Assembly: GCF_024296665.1 (NCBI RefSeq)
Contig: NZ_CP100762.1
Span: 558,001 to 622,000 of the forward strand
From: Salinilacihabitans rarus
GTDB taxonomy: Archaea; Halobacteriota; Halobacteria; Halobacteriales; Natrialbaceae
Length of the DNA: 64,000 nucleotides
Direction of reading: 5' to 3'
The notes beneath the pieces were generated by a model. The model had not been told where the DNA came from. It worked only from the letters and a program-made list of their open reading frames with translations, and searched no databases. A program made the position numbers and the translations under genes. Below are positions 51,714-59,755 of this stretch, piece by piece (the first letter of the stretch is position 1; each line of letters opens with the position of its first letter).

Positions 51714-51842
51714 TCAATCGTAACAAAGCGCTACAATTGCGAACAGTACGGCGATAGGCGAATTGGTCTACTGATTCAACCTACCAAGGCTTTCTGCTTA
51801 GTGAGACGGGCGGTCGCCTAAACCGCCTTCTGGACATTGACG
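51714..51842. terminator. Gap between the fibre gene and CRISPR array 2, with hairpin
   Basis: GGCGGT (51809-51814) and ACCGCC (51822-51827) can form a short stem. It lies about 95 bp after the fibre gene stop and just before the degenerate last repeat of array 2, where the late transcript and the converging pre-crRNA would meet. No T tract follows, so its terminator role is uncertain. Confidence 0.35.
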
Positions 51843-53281
51843 GGTTCCAATTCCGTTCTGGGTTTCTCCCTGCTGCGACCTACCGACGCGGCCGGTAGAT
51901 ACACCGCCAATCGCCCGTTTCAATCCCGTTCTGGGTTTTCTGACTCCTGCGACACAGCCACAGTCACGGCGGCATCAGCTACGATTAGTTTCAATCCCGT
52001 GCTGGGTTTTCTGACTCCTGCGACTCCGCGATAAGTTCGTTGTCGGGGCCGGGAACAGCTAGTTTCAATCCCGTGCTGGGTTTTCTGACTCCTGCGACAG
52101 CCGGTCGACGAGCGGACGAACGCCTATCGACCGACCGACGCCGGCCGGTTTCAATCCCGTGCTGGGTTTTCTGACTCCTGCGACATGGACTCGCTGACCC
52201 GTTCGCGAGCACTGGAGGCTGTTTCAATCCCGTGCTGGGTTTTCTGACTCCTGCGACGGTCACCTCCGAACGGCAGGTCGAACCCCCAGATGAGTTTCAA
52301 TCCCGTGCTGGGTTTTCTGACTCCTGCGACCGCCTCGGCGTCGCTCTCGTCTTTCACGAGGCCGGCGTTTCAATCCCGTGCTGGGTTTTCTGACTCCTGC
52401 GACATCGTCGGGACGTCGTTGGTGGCGACGGTCTGGCGTTTCAATCCCGTGCTGGGTTTTCTGACTCCTGCGACAATCAGTGACCACGATCGTCTCGGTC
52501 AACTCCGACAGGTTTCAATCCCGTGCTGGGTTTTCTGACTCCTGCGACCTCGCGGATGACTTCCGCGAGCATCCCGACAAGATCGTTTCAATCCCGTGCT
52601 GGGTTTTCTGACTCCTGCGACTTCGGCGGACGTGGGCGACCGACTGTTACTATAGTCTGTTTCAATCCCGTGCTGGGTTTTCTGACTCCTGCGACGGACT
52701 CACACGGGCGCTCCTCGCCGTTTTGGTGTGGGTTTCAATCCCGTGCTGGGTTTTCTGACTCCTGCGACGAGTGGGGCCACGACGAGACCGAGTTACTCGA
52801 CCGGTTTCAATCCCGTGCTGGGTTTTCTGACTCCTGCGACACGAGGATGTTAACCGAGTCGCATTCGACCTCGAACTGTTTCAATCCCGTGCTGGGTTTT
52901 CTGACTCCTGCGACTTCGACACTGAGCAGCGCGACGATGACGGCAACTTCGTTTCAATCCCGTGCTGGGTTTTCTGACTCCTGCGACCGCGATTGTCGTC
53001 GCCGCTCTGATTATAGGAGAGTTGTTTCAATCCCGTGCTGGGTTTTCTGACTCCTGCGACACACGCGGCTCCCGGCGGTCGACGAGCCGGACGAGCTGTT
53101 TCAATCCCGTGCTGGGTTTTCTGACTCCTGCGACTACATCGGTTGCATTGATCCCGGTGAATCTTAATGGTGTTTCAATCCCGTGCTGGGTTTTCTGACT
53201 CCTGCGACAATCGTGCCGGACAGTGACGAACCGTTTGTTGACGAGTTTCAATCCCGTGCTGGGTTTTCTGACTCCTGCGAC
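51843..53281 (-). CRISPR. CRISPR array 2: 19 repeats plus one degenerate terminal repeat
   Basis: Repeats are 37 nt. Read on the minus strand they begin GTCGCAGGAGTCAG and end GGGATTGAAAC, differing from array 1 only at positions 8-11 (GAGT for AGAC). The leader-proximal repeat is 53245-53281. Eighteen copies are identical, and the one at 51917-51953 has a single change. The leader-distal copy at 51843-51879 is strongly degenerate. Spacers are 34-37 nt except one of 49 nt at 52099-52147. Leader and csa3 lie to the right, so transcription runs right to left, opposite to array 1. Confidence 0.97.
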
Positions 53282-53392
53282 TGGGGGTCGAAATACGTCT
53301 ATGCAAACTATAAACGTCTATCATCACATCATTTTCGGCTAGCAGTTCGTGGACCGGGGCTGTACACAGGGTTCAAAAAGGTTGACGAAGAG
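53282..53392 (-). promoter_or_regulatory. Leader of CRISPR array 2
   Basis: Read on the minus strand it shares with leader 1 the blocks CTCTTCGTCAACCTTTTTG and TGTACAGCCCCGGTCCACGA (53349-53390) and the repeat-proximal CGTATTTCGACCCCC (53282-53297). These blocks mark promoter and integration signals kept in both leaders. The middle part differs fully between them. It starts right at the csa3 stop codon. Confidence 0.78.
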
Positions 53393-54043
53393 TTATTCTC
53401 GAGTAACCTCCGAGAGCAACCACCCCGTCGGTGTTACCTCGACGTACTTTGCTCGCCCACTGTTTTGAGTCGTGACCAGACCGTCGTCCTCGAGGACGGC
53501 GACGTGCCGGGCAATCGTACTCGAGTCGTGATCAGTTTTACTGGTGAGTTCAGAGATCGATAGCTGTTGATCAGCCATCGCGAGCGCCCGTAACGTCGGA
53601 CGTGCATGCTCAGGAATTGTTGCGGTAAGGTGGGGAAGCTCAATCTCCGCCACCTGTTGGTCGATATCGGTGTACTGGAACGCCTGTTCGATACGGTGAG
53701 CATACATCGTGGCAGCCATCGAGAGCGGAAGGAACACCTCGCGTGCTCCACCGCCGAAATTGACGATCACCGAACCGTCGGCGTCGTCAATGATCGCACC
53801 ACACTGTTGCACCGCGTCGGGAACGTCGCTCGTATCGATGCGCTCAACTGCAACCTTCACGCCCGGCGTGATCTTCTGGAGCGTCTCTCGCACATGATCG
53901 ACCGCAGCCATTGCACGATCGTCTTCACGCTCCGTTTCGGGCCGCAACAGTCGAACGACGTCGCCGTCCTCAAGTCCGTTACGCAACACTGGTCGCGTAA
54001 CCCGCGTCTCGTCAAACCCCAGCGTCGACACGTACGTCCGCAT
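53393..54043 (-). CDS. csa3: Csa3-family CARF/winged-helix regulator
   Basis: A 216-residue protein. Residues 1-135 form a CARF-like Rossmann domain (MRTYVSTLGFDETRVTRPVL; VIVNFGGGAREVFLPLSMAA as the ligand loop). Residues 145-216 form a winged helix (ISELTSKTDHDSSTIARHVA, then VLEDDGLVTTQNSGRAKYVE). Csa3 proteins sense cyclic oligoadenylate or other signals and regulate cas operons or CRISPR transcripts. The gene diverges from cas6, and its ATG has a TATA-like CTTTAG about 26 nt upstream. Its terminator region doubles as the leader of array 2. It may control both. Confidence 0.85.
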   Translation of the reverse strand: MRTYVSTLGFDETRVTRPVLRNGLEDGDVVRLLRPETEREDDRAMAAVDHVRETLQKITPGVKVAVERIDTSDVPDAVQQCGAIIDDADGSVIVNFGGGAREVFLPLSMAATMYAHRIEQAFQYTDIDQQVAEIELPHLTATIPEHARPTLRALAMADQQLSISELTSKTDHDSSTIARHVAVLEDDGLVTTQNSGRAKYVEVTPTGWLLSEVTRE

Positions 54044-54220
54044 TGCTGAATTCGTCGTGGAGAGCGACTAAAGGTGTACCGACAGGTCGACGGTCAGCGA
54101 CTCGGTCCGTCGGTGTCCCTCACTTCGTCGCGGTGCAACTGACCGGTACTAGTCTCATCGCTGTACAAGAAATATCTAATCTCCGATATCTTTATCACCT
54201 CCCGGTCGGTAGAGAGTGCC
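54044..54220. promoter_or_regulatory. Divergent csa3 / cas operon promoter region
   Basis: TTTATC at 54191-54196 lies 25-30 nt before the cas6 GTG, so the cas operon should start leaderless. On the other strand CCTTTAG (54066-54072) serves csa3. An inverted repeat with arms ACCGAC (54077-54082) and GTCGGT (54108-54113), with inner arms CGACGG/CCGTCG, sits next to the csa3 promoter and could be a Csa3 binding site. This is suggested by symmetry only. Confidence 0.45.
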
Positions 54221-55090
54221 GTGTCATCGCAGCACGCCCGACCGCAAACAGCACTCCGGCGCGTCGACTTGACGCTTCGAGCCGAGTCGACGTTTCCAGT
54301 GCCATACTCCGACGGCTACTCGGTGTATGGTGCCTTGCTCGATGCCCTCGATTCGGTTGACGCCGACGTGAGCCAGCGCGTCCACGACGCGCCTCTGGGG
54401 AGTGTCCACAGCAGTGGGCTACTCGGTCCATTCGGGAACAGCAACCGTCCCTATCACAAGTCTGTCCGGAACGGTGAGCAATACCGGCTCTCGCTCGGCA
54501 TCGTCGACCCGTCGGATGTCGAAATCTTCCAGGCGCTTGTCAACGCCGTCGTCCTCGAGGGTAACTCGCTCGAACTTTCCCACGGGTTGCTCCACGTCGA
54601 GACCTTCGAAAGCGAGAACGAGACCCACGAGGAGATCCTTGGACGTGCATCACGCGTGGACGATCCGACGCTCGAAATGCGGTTCCAGACGCCGACCTGC
54701 ATCGAGGAAGCCGGCGACGTGACGACGATGTTCCCGCATCGGATTCCAGTGTTTACCTCGCTACTCGGAAAGTGGAACCGGACCGCACCCGAGGAACTCG
54801 AGTTGGATCTCTCACAGGAGGAGATTGCCGGAAACGTGCTTGAGAAACCCGATCCTGATCGCTACGACACCCACTCGGTACTGGTGAGTCGCGGTGAAAC
54901 CGACGATAGGGAGACCCGAAGCATCATGAAGCAAGGGTTCACCGGCCTGTGTGAGTACGAGTTCAAGGACGCGAGTGAGGCGGTAGAGAACGCCGTAACG
55001 ACGCTTGCGCTGTTCGGGAAGTACTCAGGTGTTGGAAGTGCCGTCGCGCGAGGGTGTGGAGACGTGGAGGTGACTATCTCCGATGACTGA
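54221..55090 (+). CDS. cas6: Cas6 crRNA-processing endoribonuclease
   Basis: A 289-residue RAMP protein with GTG start. It has the ferredoxin-like beginning VDLTLRAESTFPVPYSDGYS and a Gly-rich C-terminal loop (TLALFGKYSGVGSAVARGCG). Cas6 cuts pre-crRNA within each repeat to leave an 8-nt 5' handle; the GGATTGAAAC end of both arrays fits. It is the first gene of the cas operon and its end overlaps the cas10d start by 8 bp. One enzyme would have to handle both repeat variants. Confidence 0.88.
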   Translation: MSSQHARPQTALRRVDLTLRAESTFPVPYSDGYSVYGALLDALDSVDADVSQRVHDAPLGSVHSSGLLGPFGNSNRPYHKSVRNGEQYRLSLGIVDPSDVEIFQALVNAVVLEGNSLELSHGLLHVETFESENETHEEILGRASRVDDPTLEMRFQTPTCIEEAGDVTTMFPHRIPVFTSLLGKWNRTAPEELELDLSQEEIAGNVLEKPDPDRYDTHSVLVSRGETDDRETRSIMKQGFTGLCEYEFKDASEAVENAVTTLALFGKYSGVGSAVARGCGDVEVTISDD

Positions 55091-57611
55091 CGACCGCTCG
55101 GACGAGGACGTCCTCGATTCAATCCTCGGAAATCTCCGTCCACAGTCGGGCGGCGGGACCGAAGTCGAGCGATCGGTGGAGGAGACGGTGCTGGAAGACT
55201 TCCGGACATCCGTCGATCCTAGAATCGTCGACACTGGGTGGGGATTCGAGGCTGCGAAGAGTGTTGAGTTGGGGAAAACGGACCAGTCATTACTCAACCA
55301 TGTCAGGAACGGTGTATTCGTACTCGCACAGTTGAATGAGGCCGCCCGATCGCTCGGCGGATACACACTTGACGAAGCAGATCTGCGAGCTACGATCGCA
55401 TTGTTCACGATCCACGATATCCACAAGCTCAATTCCGAGCGTGACGTGGACCCCGAATCCCGGTTCGACATTTCGGCTAAGGAAGTGCAACAGTACGTCG
55501 AAGCGTTTGGACTCGACGACTTTGCGCCGGAATTGACTACCAAGGATTTCCGATCATGTGCGATCGACCACCATGACGACTGGACGGCCAACTACGACCA
55601 GACGACGCGCCGGTTCGACGATCTGCGTCCGTTCGTACGAGTTGCGGACGCATTTGCATCGTGTGACACACCCGAAGCAGCAACGACTAAATCTGTCCAG
55701 ACAGCGATCAACCGCGCCTATCTCAAATCGGAATTTGAACTCCGCTGCCACGTCATCGATGACGTGAAAGGGGTCTTGACGAATCTCCTGAACGCGGCGG
55801 TCTCCGAACGCTTGGGCGCGTTCGACTATCAGCCGGTGGCGATCTATCAGGACGGATGCGTCTACCTCGCGCCAGAAGATGTGAATCGGCCAGAGGTAGA
55901 TCAAACACTGGTCGATGAAATTTTAGAGCAACTTCAAGAAAATACACAGAAATCACATTCCGCATTCGCGTCTGCAAGCGAACTTAGGTCGAATCTGTCT
56001 ACCCGATATGCGAAGGATTTCTACGGGATCAATGATCAAGATTTCTTCTACGCTGGTGCAGAAACCGTGCTTGCTGCGGTAGCTCAAAAATCTGTTTCGG
56101 ACGCAAATCCAGATGAAGAGCCCACCGAAAACATGGTAGAGACGATGGAGAGTCTTGAGGAATATATCCCACTAAATATTGAACGCACGCGTAGGCCAGT
56201 CGGAATAGCAAGATTCGTATATACCGTACGGCGTGCGTTCGTCGATCCACTGATTGAAGATAATGCAGATTCTCAACTGAAAGAAACATGTAAGATATTA
56301 TCCATCTCTGATGAAGTTCTTGAGGGGTTGCTGAAAGCATCTGAAGAGGATGATAATGATAAGTCAGACTTCTCTTTGACTGCCGGAGGAAGATGGGACT
56401 ATGCTTACGGAATTGGACAAGCTCTGCTCAACGAAGATTTGACCGATCCAGTTAAATTGAAAGAACGAGCCAATTCAGGTCTCAGTCGGCGTGCTGAAAA
56501 TTGGGCCGAGATCGTCGAAGACTTCCATGCCGGAAATCTACGCGAAGAACTCGCAGCGTACCTATCTGACGTGGTATCTATCGATGGATGTCCAATCGCT
56601 GTAGGCAGCGAGACCCTCAGTGACCCATTCGAGGAATATCATAATACCCGGCGGGGGAAAACGTGTGTGCTTTGCAACCGTGGTACAACGAGTACGCGAA
56701 AGGCCGATATCGAGACCCCTAAGTCACTAACAACACTCAAAGCGGGGTATTCCAATCATGTGCCAGTGGATGCCGGCAAACCCGACAATCTGCTCACTTG
56801 TATTCCATGTCAGATAGAACTCTCGTTACGGGAAACCGGTGCATCTCAAAGAGAAGAGGGTCGACTCTTTGTTCACCTGATCCCTGATTACTTCTACACA
56901 CCGCTATCGTGGCGTAGCTACAGCGACGTCATGAGCGAATTTACTGGGGAGAGCCAAATCGAACTCGGACGGCTGGCGGAAGCAATACTGTGGCTGACGG
57001 ACGACCCTGAGGCGGCGAACGTTGAGGGATTCGAGAACGCGCTCTTCGATGAGGAAAGCGGTCGTCCGATGGTTGAAACGCTCGATCAGGGATTTAATCC
57101 GGGAACGCAGTACGGTGCTCGCACTCTCGGGTACTACAAACCGCAAGACAACGAGGCGGAATTCCAGTTCTTCGGTGTGTATGTTGCCCTTGCTGTCGCA
57201 GCATACGCCGGTCTTCGAGTATATGTCTCGGAGTCTCCGATCCCCGACATCAGGGGTCGAGACTTCCAGACGTACGCTCGCGTTGGGGCCGGGTTTACAC
57301 AGGTCCATGATTTCTACAGCACAGAAATACCACTGTCGCGAGTTGAATCCCGATTGCGAGCTGCGTCAGCACTTGTCAAATTAGGGTATGGAGCGATGGA
57401 TAGTAACAATAAAAAGCGAAACGACGCGCTGTTCGCGAAGTTCCTCCGGGTAACGCGGAATCAGCTGCTCCCCGGATCACACCTGCTCAAGCGCATCGCG
57501 CAGGCCGATGATGGCAGTGACGCTCGCTATCTGCTGGAGGAAGCACGGGTGCTCGATCAGGAAACTGGTATAGATTCGACAACTAACACCACCAAAATAC
57601 ACGACAAATGA
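55083..57611 (+). CDS. cas10d: Cas10d (Csc3), type I-D large subunit with HD nuclease
   Basis: An 842-residue protein. The N-terminal HD nuclease domain is intact: His73 (LLNHVRN), His111-Asp112 and His114 (TIHDIHK), His163-164 (IDHHDD) and Asp189 (RVADAF). A zinc site is formed by Cys528, Cys531, Cys573 and Cys576 (CVLC ... CIPC). The chain ends after a helical domain, about 100-150 residues shorter than usual fused Csc3. The missing C-terminal portion follows as the separate gene at 57608. It is the signature gene of type I-D and supplies the DNA-cutting HD activity that Cas3' lacks. Confidence 0.92.
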   Translation: MTDDRSDEDVLDSILGNLRPQSGGGTEVERSVEETVLEDFRTSVDPRIVDTGWGFEAAKSVELGKTDQSLLNHVRNGVFVLAQLNEAARSLGGYTLDEADLRATIALFTIHDIHKLNSERDVDPESRFDISAKEVQQYVEAFGLDDFAPELTTKDFRSCAIDHHDDWTANYDQTTRRFDDLRPFVRVADAFASCDTPEAATTKSVQTAINRAYLKSEFELRCHVIDDVKGVLTNLLNAAVSERLGAFDYQPVAIYQDGCVYLAPEDVNRPEVDQTLVDEILEQLQENTQKSHSAFASASELRSNLSTRYAKDFYGINDQDFFYAGAETVLAAVAQKSVSDANPDEEPTENMVETMESLEEYIPLNIERTRRPVGIARFVYTVRRAFVDPLIEDNADSQLKETCKILSISDEVLEGLLKASEEDDNDKSDFSLTAGGRWDYAYGIGQALLNEDLTDPVKLKERANSGLSRRAENWAEIVEDFHAGNLREELAAYLSDVVSIDGCPIAVGSETLSDPFEEYHNTRRGKTCVLCNRGTTSTRKADIETPKSLTTLKAGYSNHVPVDAGKPDNLLTCIPCQIELSLRETGASQREEGRLFVHLIPDYFYTPLSWRSYSDVMSEFTGESQIELGRLAEAILWLTDDPEAANVEGFENALFDEESGRPMVETLDQGFNPGTQYGARTLGYYKPQDNEAEFQFFGVYVALAVAAYAGLRVYVSESPIPDIRGRDFQTYARVGAGFTQVHDFYSTEIPLSRVESRLRAASALVKLGYGAMDSNNKKRNDALFAKFLRVTRNQLLPGSHLLKRIAQADDGSDARYLLEEARVLDQETGIDSTTNTTKIHDK

Positions 57612-58048
57612 AAGAGACAAGCGATACAATTGCAGAACTCGCAGCGCGTTCGTTCGACGTGATACGGCCCGCGCCGGGAAACGACAAACCGTACGCGATC
57701 GAACGTGTATTCCGCGAGAGCGTCAAGGCAGTCAAAGAGTTCGGACCGCTTGAAATTTCCCGACAGGACGCGATCGATGCAGTTGCCGGTCGAGTCGGGA
57801 AAGTTCCCGAACGAAGTGAACAGGTCTATCGCGTCCCATACGAAGACAGTGATGTCGGTGGCGCTTACAATGAGCGCGTCGAACGATATGCCGAATTCTT
57901 CGTCGATGAGGTCCTAATCGGGATGTTCGACGGCAAGCCGTCGCGGTTGAAGCGCCGGGCGAACAATCTCGCAGACGGGTTCTACGCGGCGACGCTCCGG
58001 CTGCAGCGCGAACAGTTCGAAAACGACTCCGCAAATACCGACAACTAA
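57608..58048 (+). CDS. cas11d: Separate small subunit, Cas11d-like (C-terminal part of Cas10d)
   Basis: A 146-residue helical protein. MKETSDTIAELAARSFDVIR, then a region with YAIERVFRESVKAVKEFGPL, ISRQDAIDAVAGRVGKVPER and VERYAEFFVDEVLIGMFDGK, ending in RLKRRANNLADGFYAATLRL. This matches the order of the C-terminal part of fused Cas10d/Csc3 proteins, which is known in bacterial type I-D to be made additionally as Cas11d from an internal start. Here it has its own gene with an ATGA overlap, so it should be the stand-alone small subunit lining the crRNA backbone. Confidence 0.75.
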   Translation: MKETSDTIAELAARSFDVIRPAPGNDKPYAIERVFRESVKAVKEFGPLEISRQDAIDAVAGRVGKVPERSEQVYRVPYEDSDVGGAYNERVERYAEFFVDEVLIGMFDGKPSRLKRRANNLADGFYAATLRLQREQFENDSANTDN

Positions 58049-59043
58049 TGATCGACCAAGACACCTATCCCGAACTTGAACCTGGTACTGTTCCCGCAGA
58101 CGAGATGACGCTCCGTCCTCGGAGCAATTTCGTTAATCTACTCGTCCTTCGTGAACTCGAGAGTCATGCAGTTTTCACGACCAATGGAGAGGACGCTGAC
58201 ATCGCAACTGTTCCCCTCGGTACCACTAATGGACCTCAGGACTACGCTCCCGGTCTCATGTTCATGCGAAAACAGACCGGGAGCGACCGACGCTTCGGGA
58301 AAGCCCTACAGCGCGACCTCGACCTCTTCGATGATGACGAAGACGAGTGTACGATGCAAGTTAACGAGATGTGTCAAGACTGCATTGAGTGCATCCTCTA
58401 TGGAAGCGCCGCGAGTAACAATGAAGGGAACGACATTTCGATCACTTCGCGGGTCATGTACGACACGGCCTACTCATTACGCGACGCGAGCGTCGTAATT
58501 GACGAGAAGTTCCAGAATGCGCCCGGTGACGATTTCGCCAAATCCGCGGAGGCAACGATCCGGGAACCCGACTTCTTCGAGCCCGGAACGATGTTTCCCA
58601 GCGTCGTGACGCTTCGAGACGCGACTCCAGCAGAGGTCGCGTTCGTACTCGGAATTACTGCCAAGAACAAACGCTATGGAGCGACAACGTCCCGACTCGG
58701 ACGAGTCAATAACCGAATTCTCGGCATGTATGTTGGGAGCGAAGAAGGGCCAGCGAACCTAGAGTTGACGCGAGAAGCGATCTCGCGGTTGCGAGACGAT
58801 GAACGGACCGATTACGATTCGGTTACTGACGTGGTGATGGCCGAAACACTCGATCCGTCACGCACCGCAGATCACGTTCAGGCCGCGTTTGAGGGCGCTA
58901 TCGACGCCGATGGCTTAGACCTAGAACGAGTGTCCGATGGAACGGTCGCCGAGATTCTCGATAAGGCGACGAGCGAGGAGCTCGGCGACTTGCTGGCAGA
59001 GCAGCGAGAACACTCGAGGACATTCCTCGATCAGGCGGAGTAA
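58048..59043 (+). CDS. csc2: Csc2 (Cas7d), type I-D backbone subunit
   Basis: A 331-residue RAMP protein of the Csc2 family. RPRSNFVNLLVLRELESHAV at the start of the fold, then QRDLDLFDDDEDECTMQVNE, a Cys-rich loop (MCQDCIECILYGSAASNNEG) and VTLRDATPAEVAFVLGITAK, NKRYGATTSRLGRVNNRILG. Csc2 multimerises along the crRNA guide in the type I-D Cascade. The gene starts in the TAATG overlap with cas11d and ends 4 bp before csc1. Confidence 0.9.
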   Translation: MIDQDTYPELEPGTVPADEMTLRPRSNFVNLLVLRELESHAVFTTNGEDADIATVPLGTTNGPQDYAPGLMFMRKQTGSDRRFGKALQRDLDLFDDDEDECTMQVNEMCQDCIECILYGSAASNNEGNDISITSRVMYDTAYSLRDASVVIDEKFQNAPGDDFAKSAEATIREPDFFEPGTMFPSVVTLRDATPAEVAFVLGITAKNKRYGATTSRLGRVNNRILGMYVGSEEGPANLELTREAISRLRDDERTDYDSVTDVVMAETLDPSRTADHVQAAFEGAIDADGLDLERVSDGTVAEILDKATSEELGDLLAEQREHSRTFLDQAE

Positions 59044-59047
59044 AGGC

Positions 59048-59755
59048 ATGAAGGTTCTCGAAGCGATTCTTCGGACGCGCGGGGAAGTCACGTTCACCTC
59101 GCGAGAGGTCGGACGACTGGCCGATACGGAGCCGTACATCCTCAACACGGCTCTCTACTACGCGCTGGGTCTCGCGAGTGGTCGCTACGTGGATACCTCA
59201 TACGAACCGACTTATATCGAGGACACTGCGGATATCACCGACATCTACGTCTCGCCTGCTGCGCCAACCGACGAAGCCGCACCGAACTACGTGACGACCA
59301 CCTACAATGCGACGCGCGACGAATACGCGGAGGTGAACTACTCGGCTCAAGATGACCCGAACGCCAAACAGAACCTGCCTTCATATGGGCGACGACGGTC
59401 ACTCGCTCACGGGACGCCGCTCCGGTTTTTCATCATCCCGCGCGGACGATCGGTAGCCGACCTCGAACGACGGTTGCCGAGCTACGTCAGGCTGGGCAAA
59501 AAACGAGGGAAAGCCAGACTCGATGTCAAACGACGCCCTTCAACCCGACAAACCGGAAAGTTTAGACTGAATCATCCGATCGGCGCGTACGATCATCCCG
59601 ATCCTCCAGAGGGTAATGTCATTACGAAGGCGATGAAGCCCACGCCACTCGTGATGCAGGGCGATTACACCGGCGAGTACATCAGCATCGACCGGGGCGA
59701 GAACGACCCTATTCACTTTCCTGCCGGACTCATCTTCCTCGCGACCAAACGATGA
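59048..59755 (+). CDS. csc1: Csc1 (Cas5d), type I-D crRNA 5'-handle subunit
   Basis: A 235-residue protein. MKVLEAILRTRGEVTFTSRE then LADTEPYILNTALYYALGLA is the typical Csc1 opening; RGRSVADLERRLPSYVRLGK and PTPLVMQGDYTGEYI follow. It caps the 5' end of the crRNA and takes part in PAM recognition in type I-D. The start at 59048 lies 4 bp after the csc2 stop; a longer upstream frame would overlap csc2. The stop overlaps cas3' by ATGA. Confidence 0.9.
   Translation: MKVLEAILRTRGEVTFTSREVGRLADTEPYILNTALYYALGLASGRYVDTSYEPTYIEDTADITDIYVSPAAPTDEAAPNYVTTTYNATRDEYAEVNYSAQDDPNAKQNLPSYGRRRSLAHGTPLRFFIIPRGRSVADLERRLPSYVRLGKKRGKARLDVKRRPSTRQTGKFRLNHPIGAYDHPDPPEGNVITKAMKPTPLVMQGDYTGEYISIDRGENDPIHFPAGLIFLATKR

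Noticed and set aside
51837-53563. Open frames through array 2, such as those with repeated FQSRAGFSDSCD
   Set aside because: Same repeat-read artefact as in array 1.
55083-57611. Cas10d as a type III Cas10 with cyclic oligoadenylate synthesis
   Set aside because: No GGDD palm motif was seen, and the neighbours are type I-D.
57608-58048. The 146-aa ORF as a mere frameshift fragment of cas10d
   Set aside because: It begins with its own ATG in a clean ATGA overlap, the same coupling used by other genes in the operon, and at a domain border. A sequencing error cannot be fully excluded.
54221-59755. Assignment of the cas locus to type I-B, the commonest haloarchaeal type
   Set aside because: No cas8b, cas7 or HD-containing Cas3 is present. 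Csc1, Csc2, an HD-containing Cas10d and a Cas3' lacking HD point to I-D.
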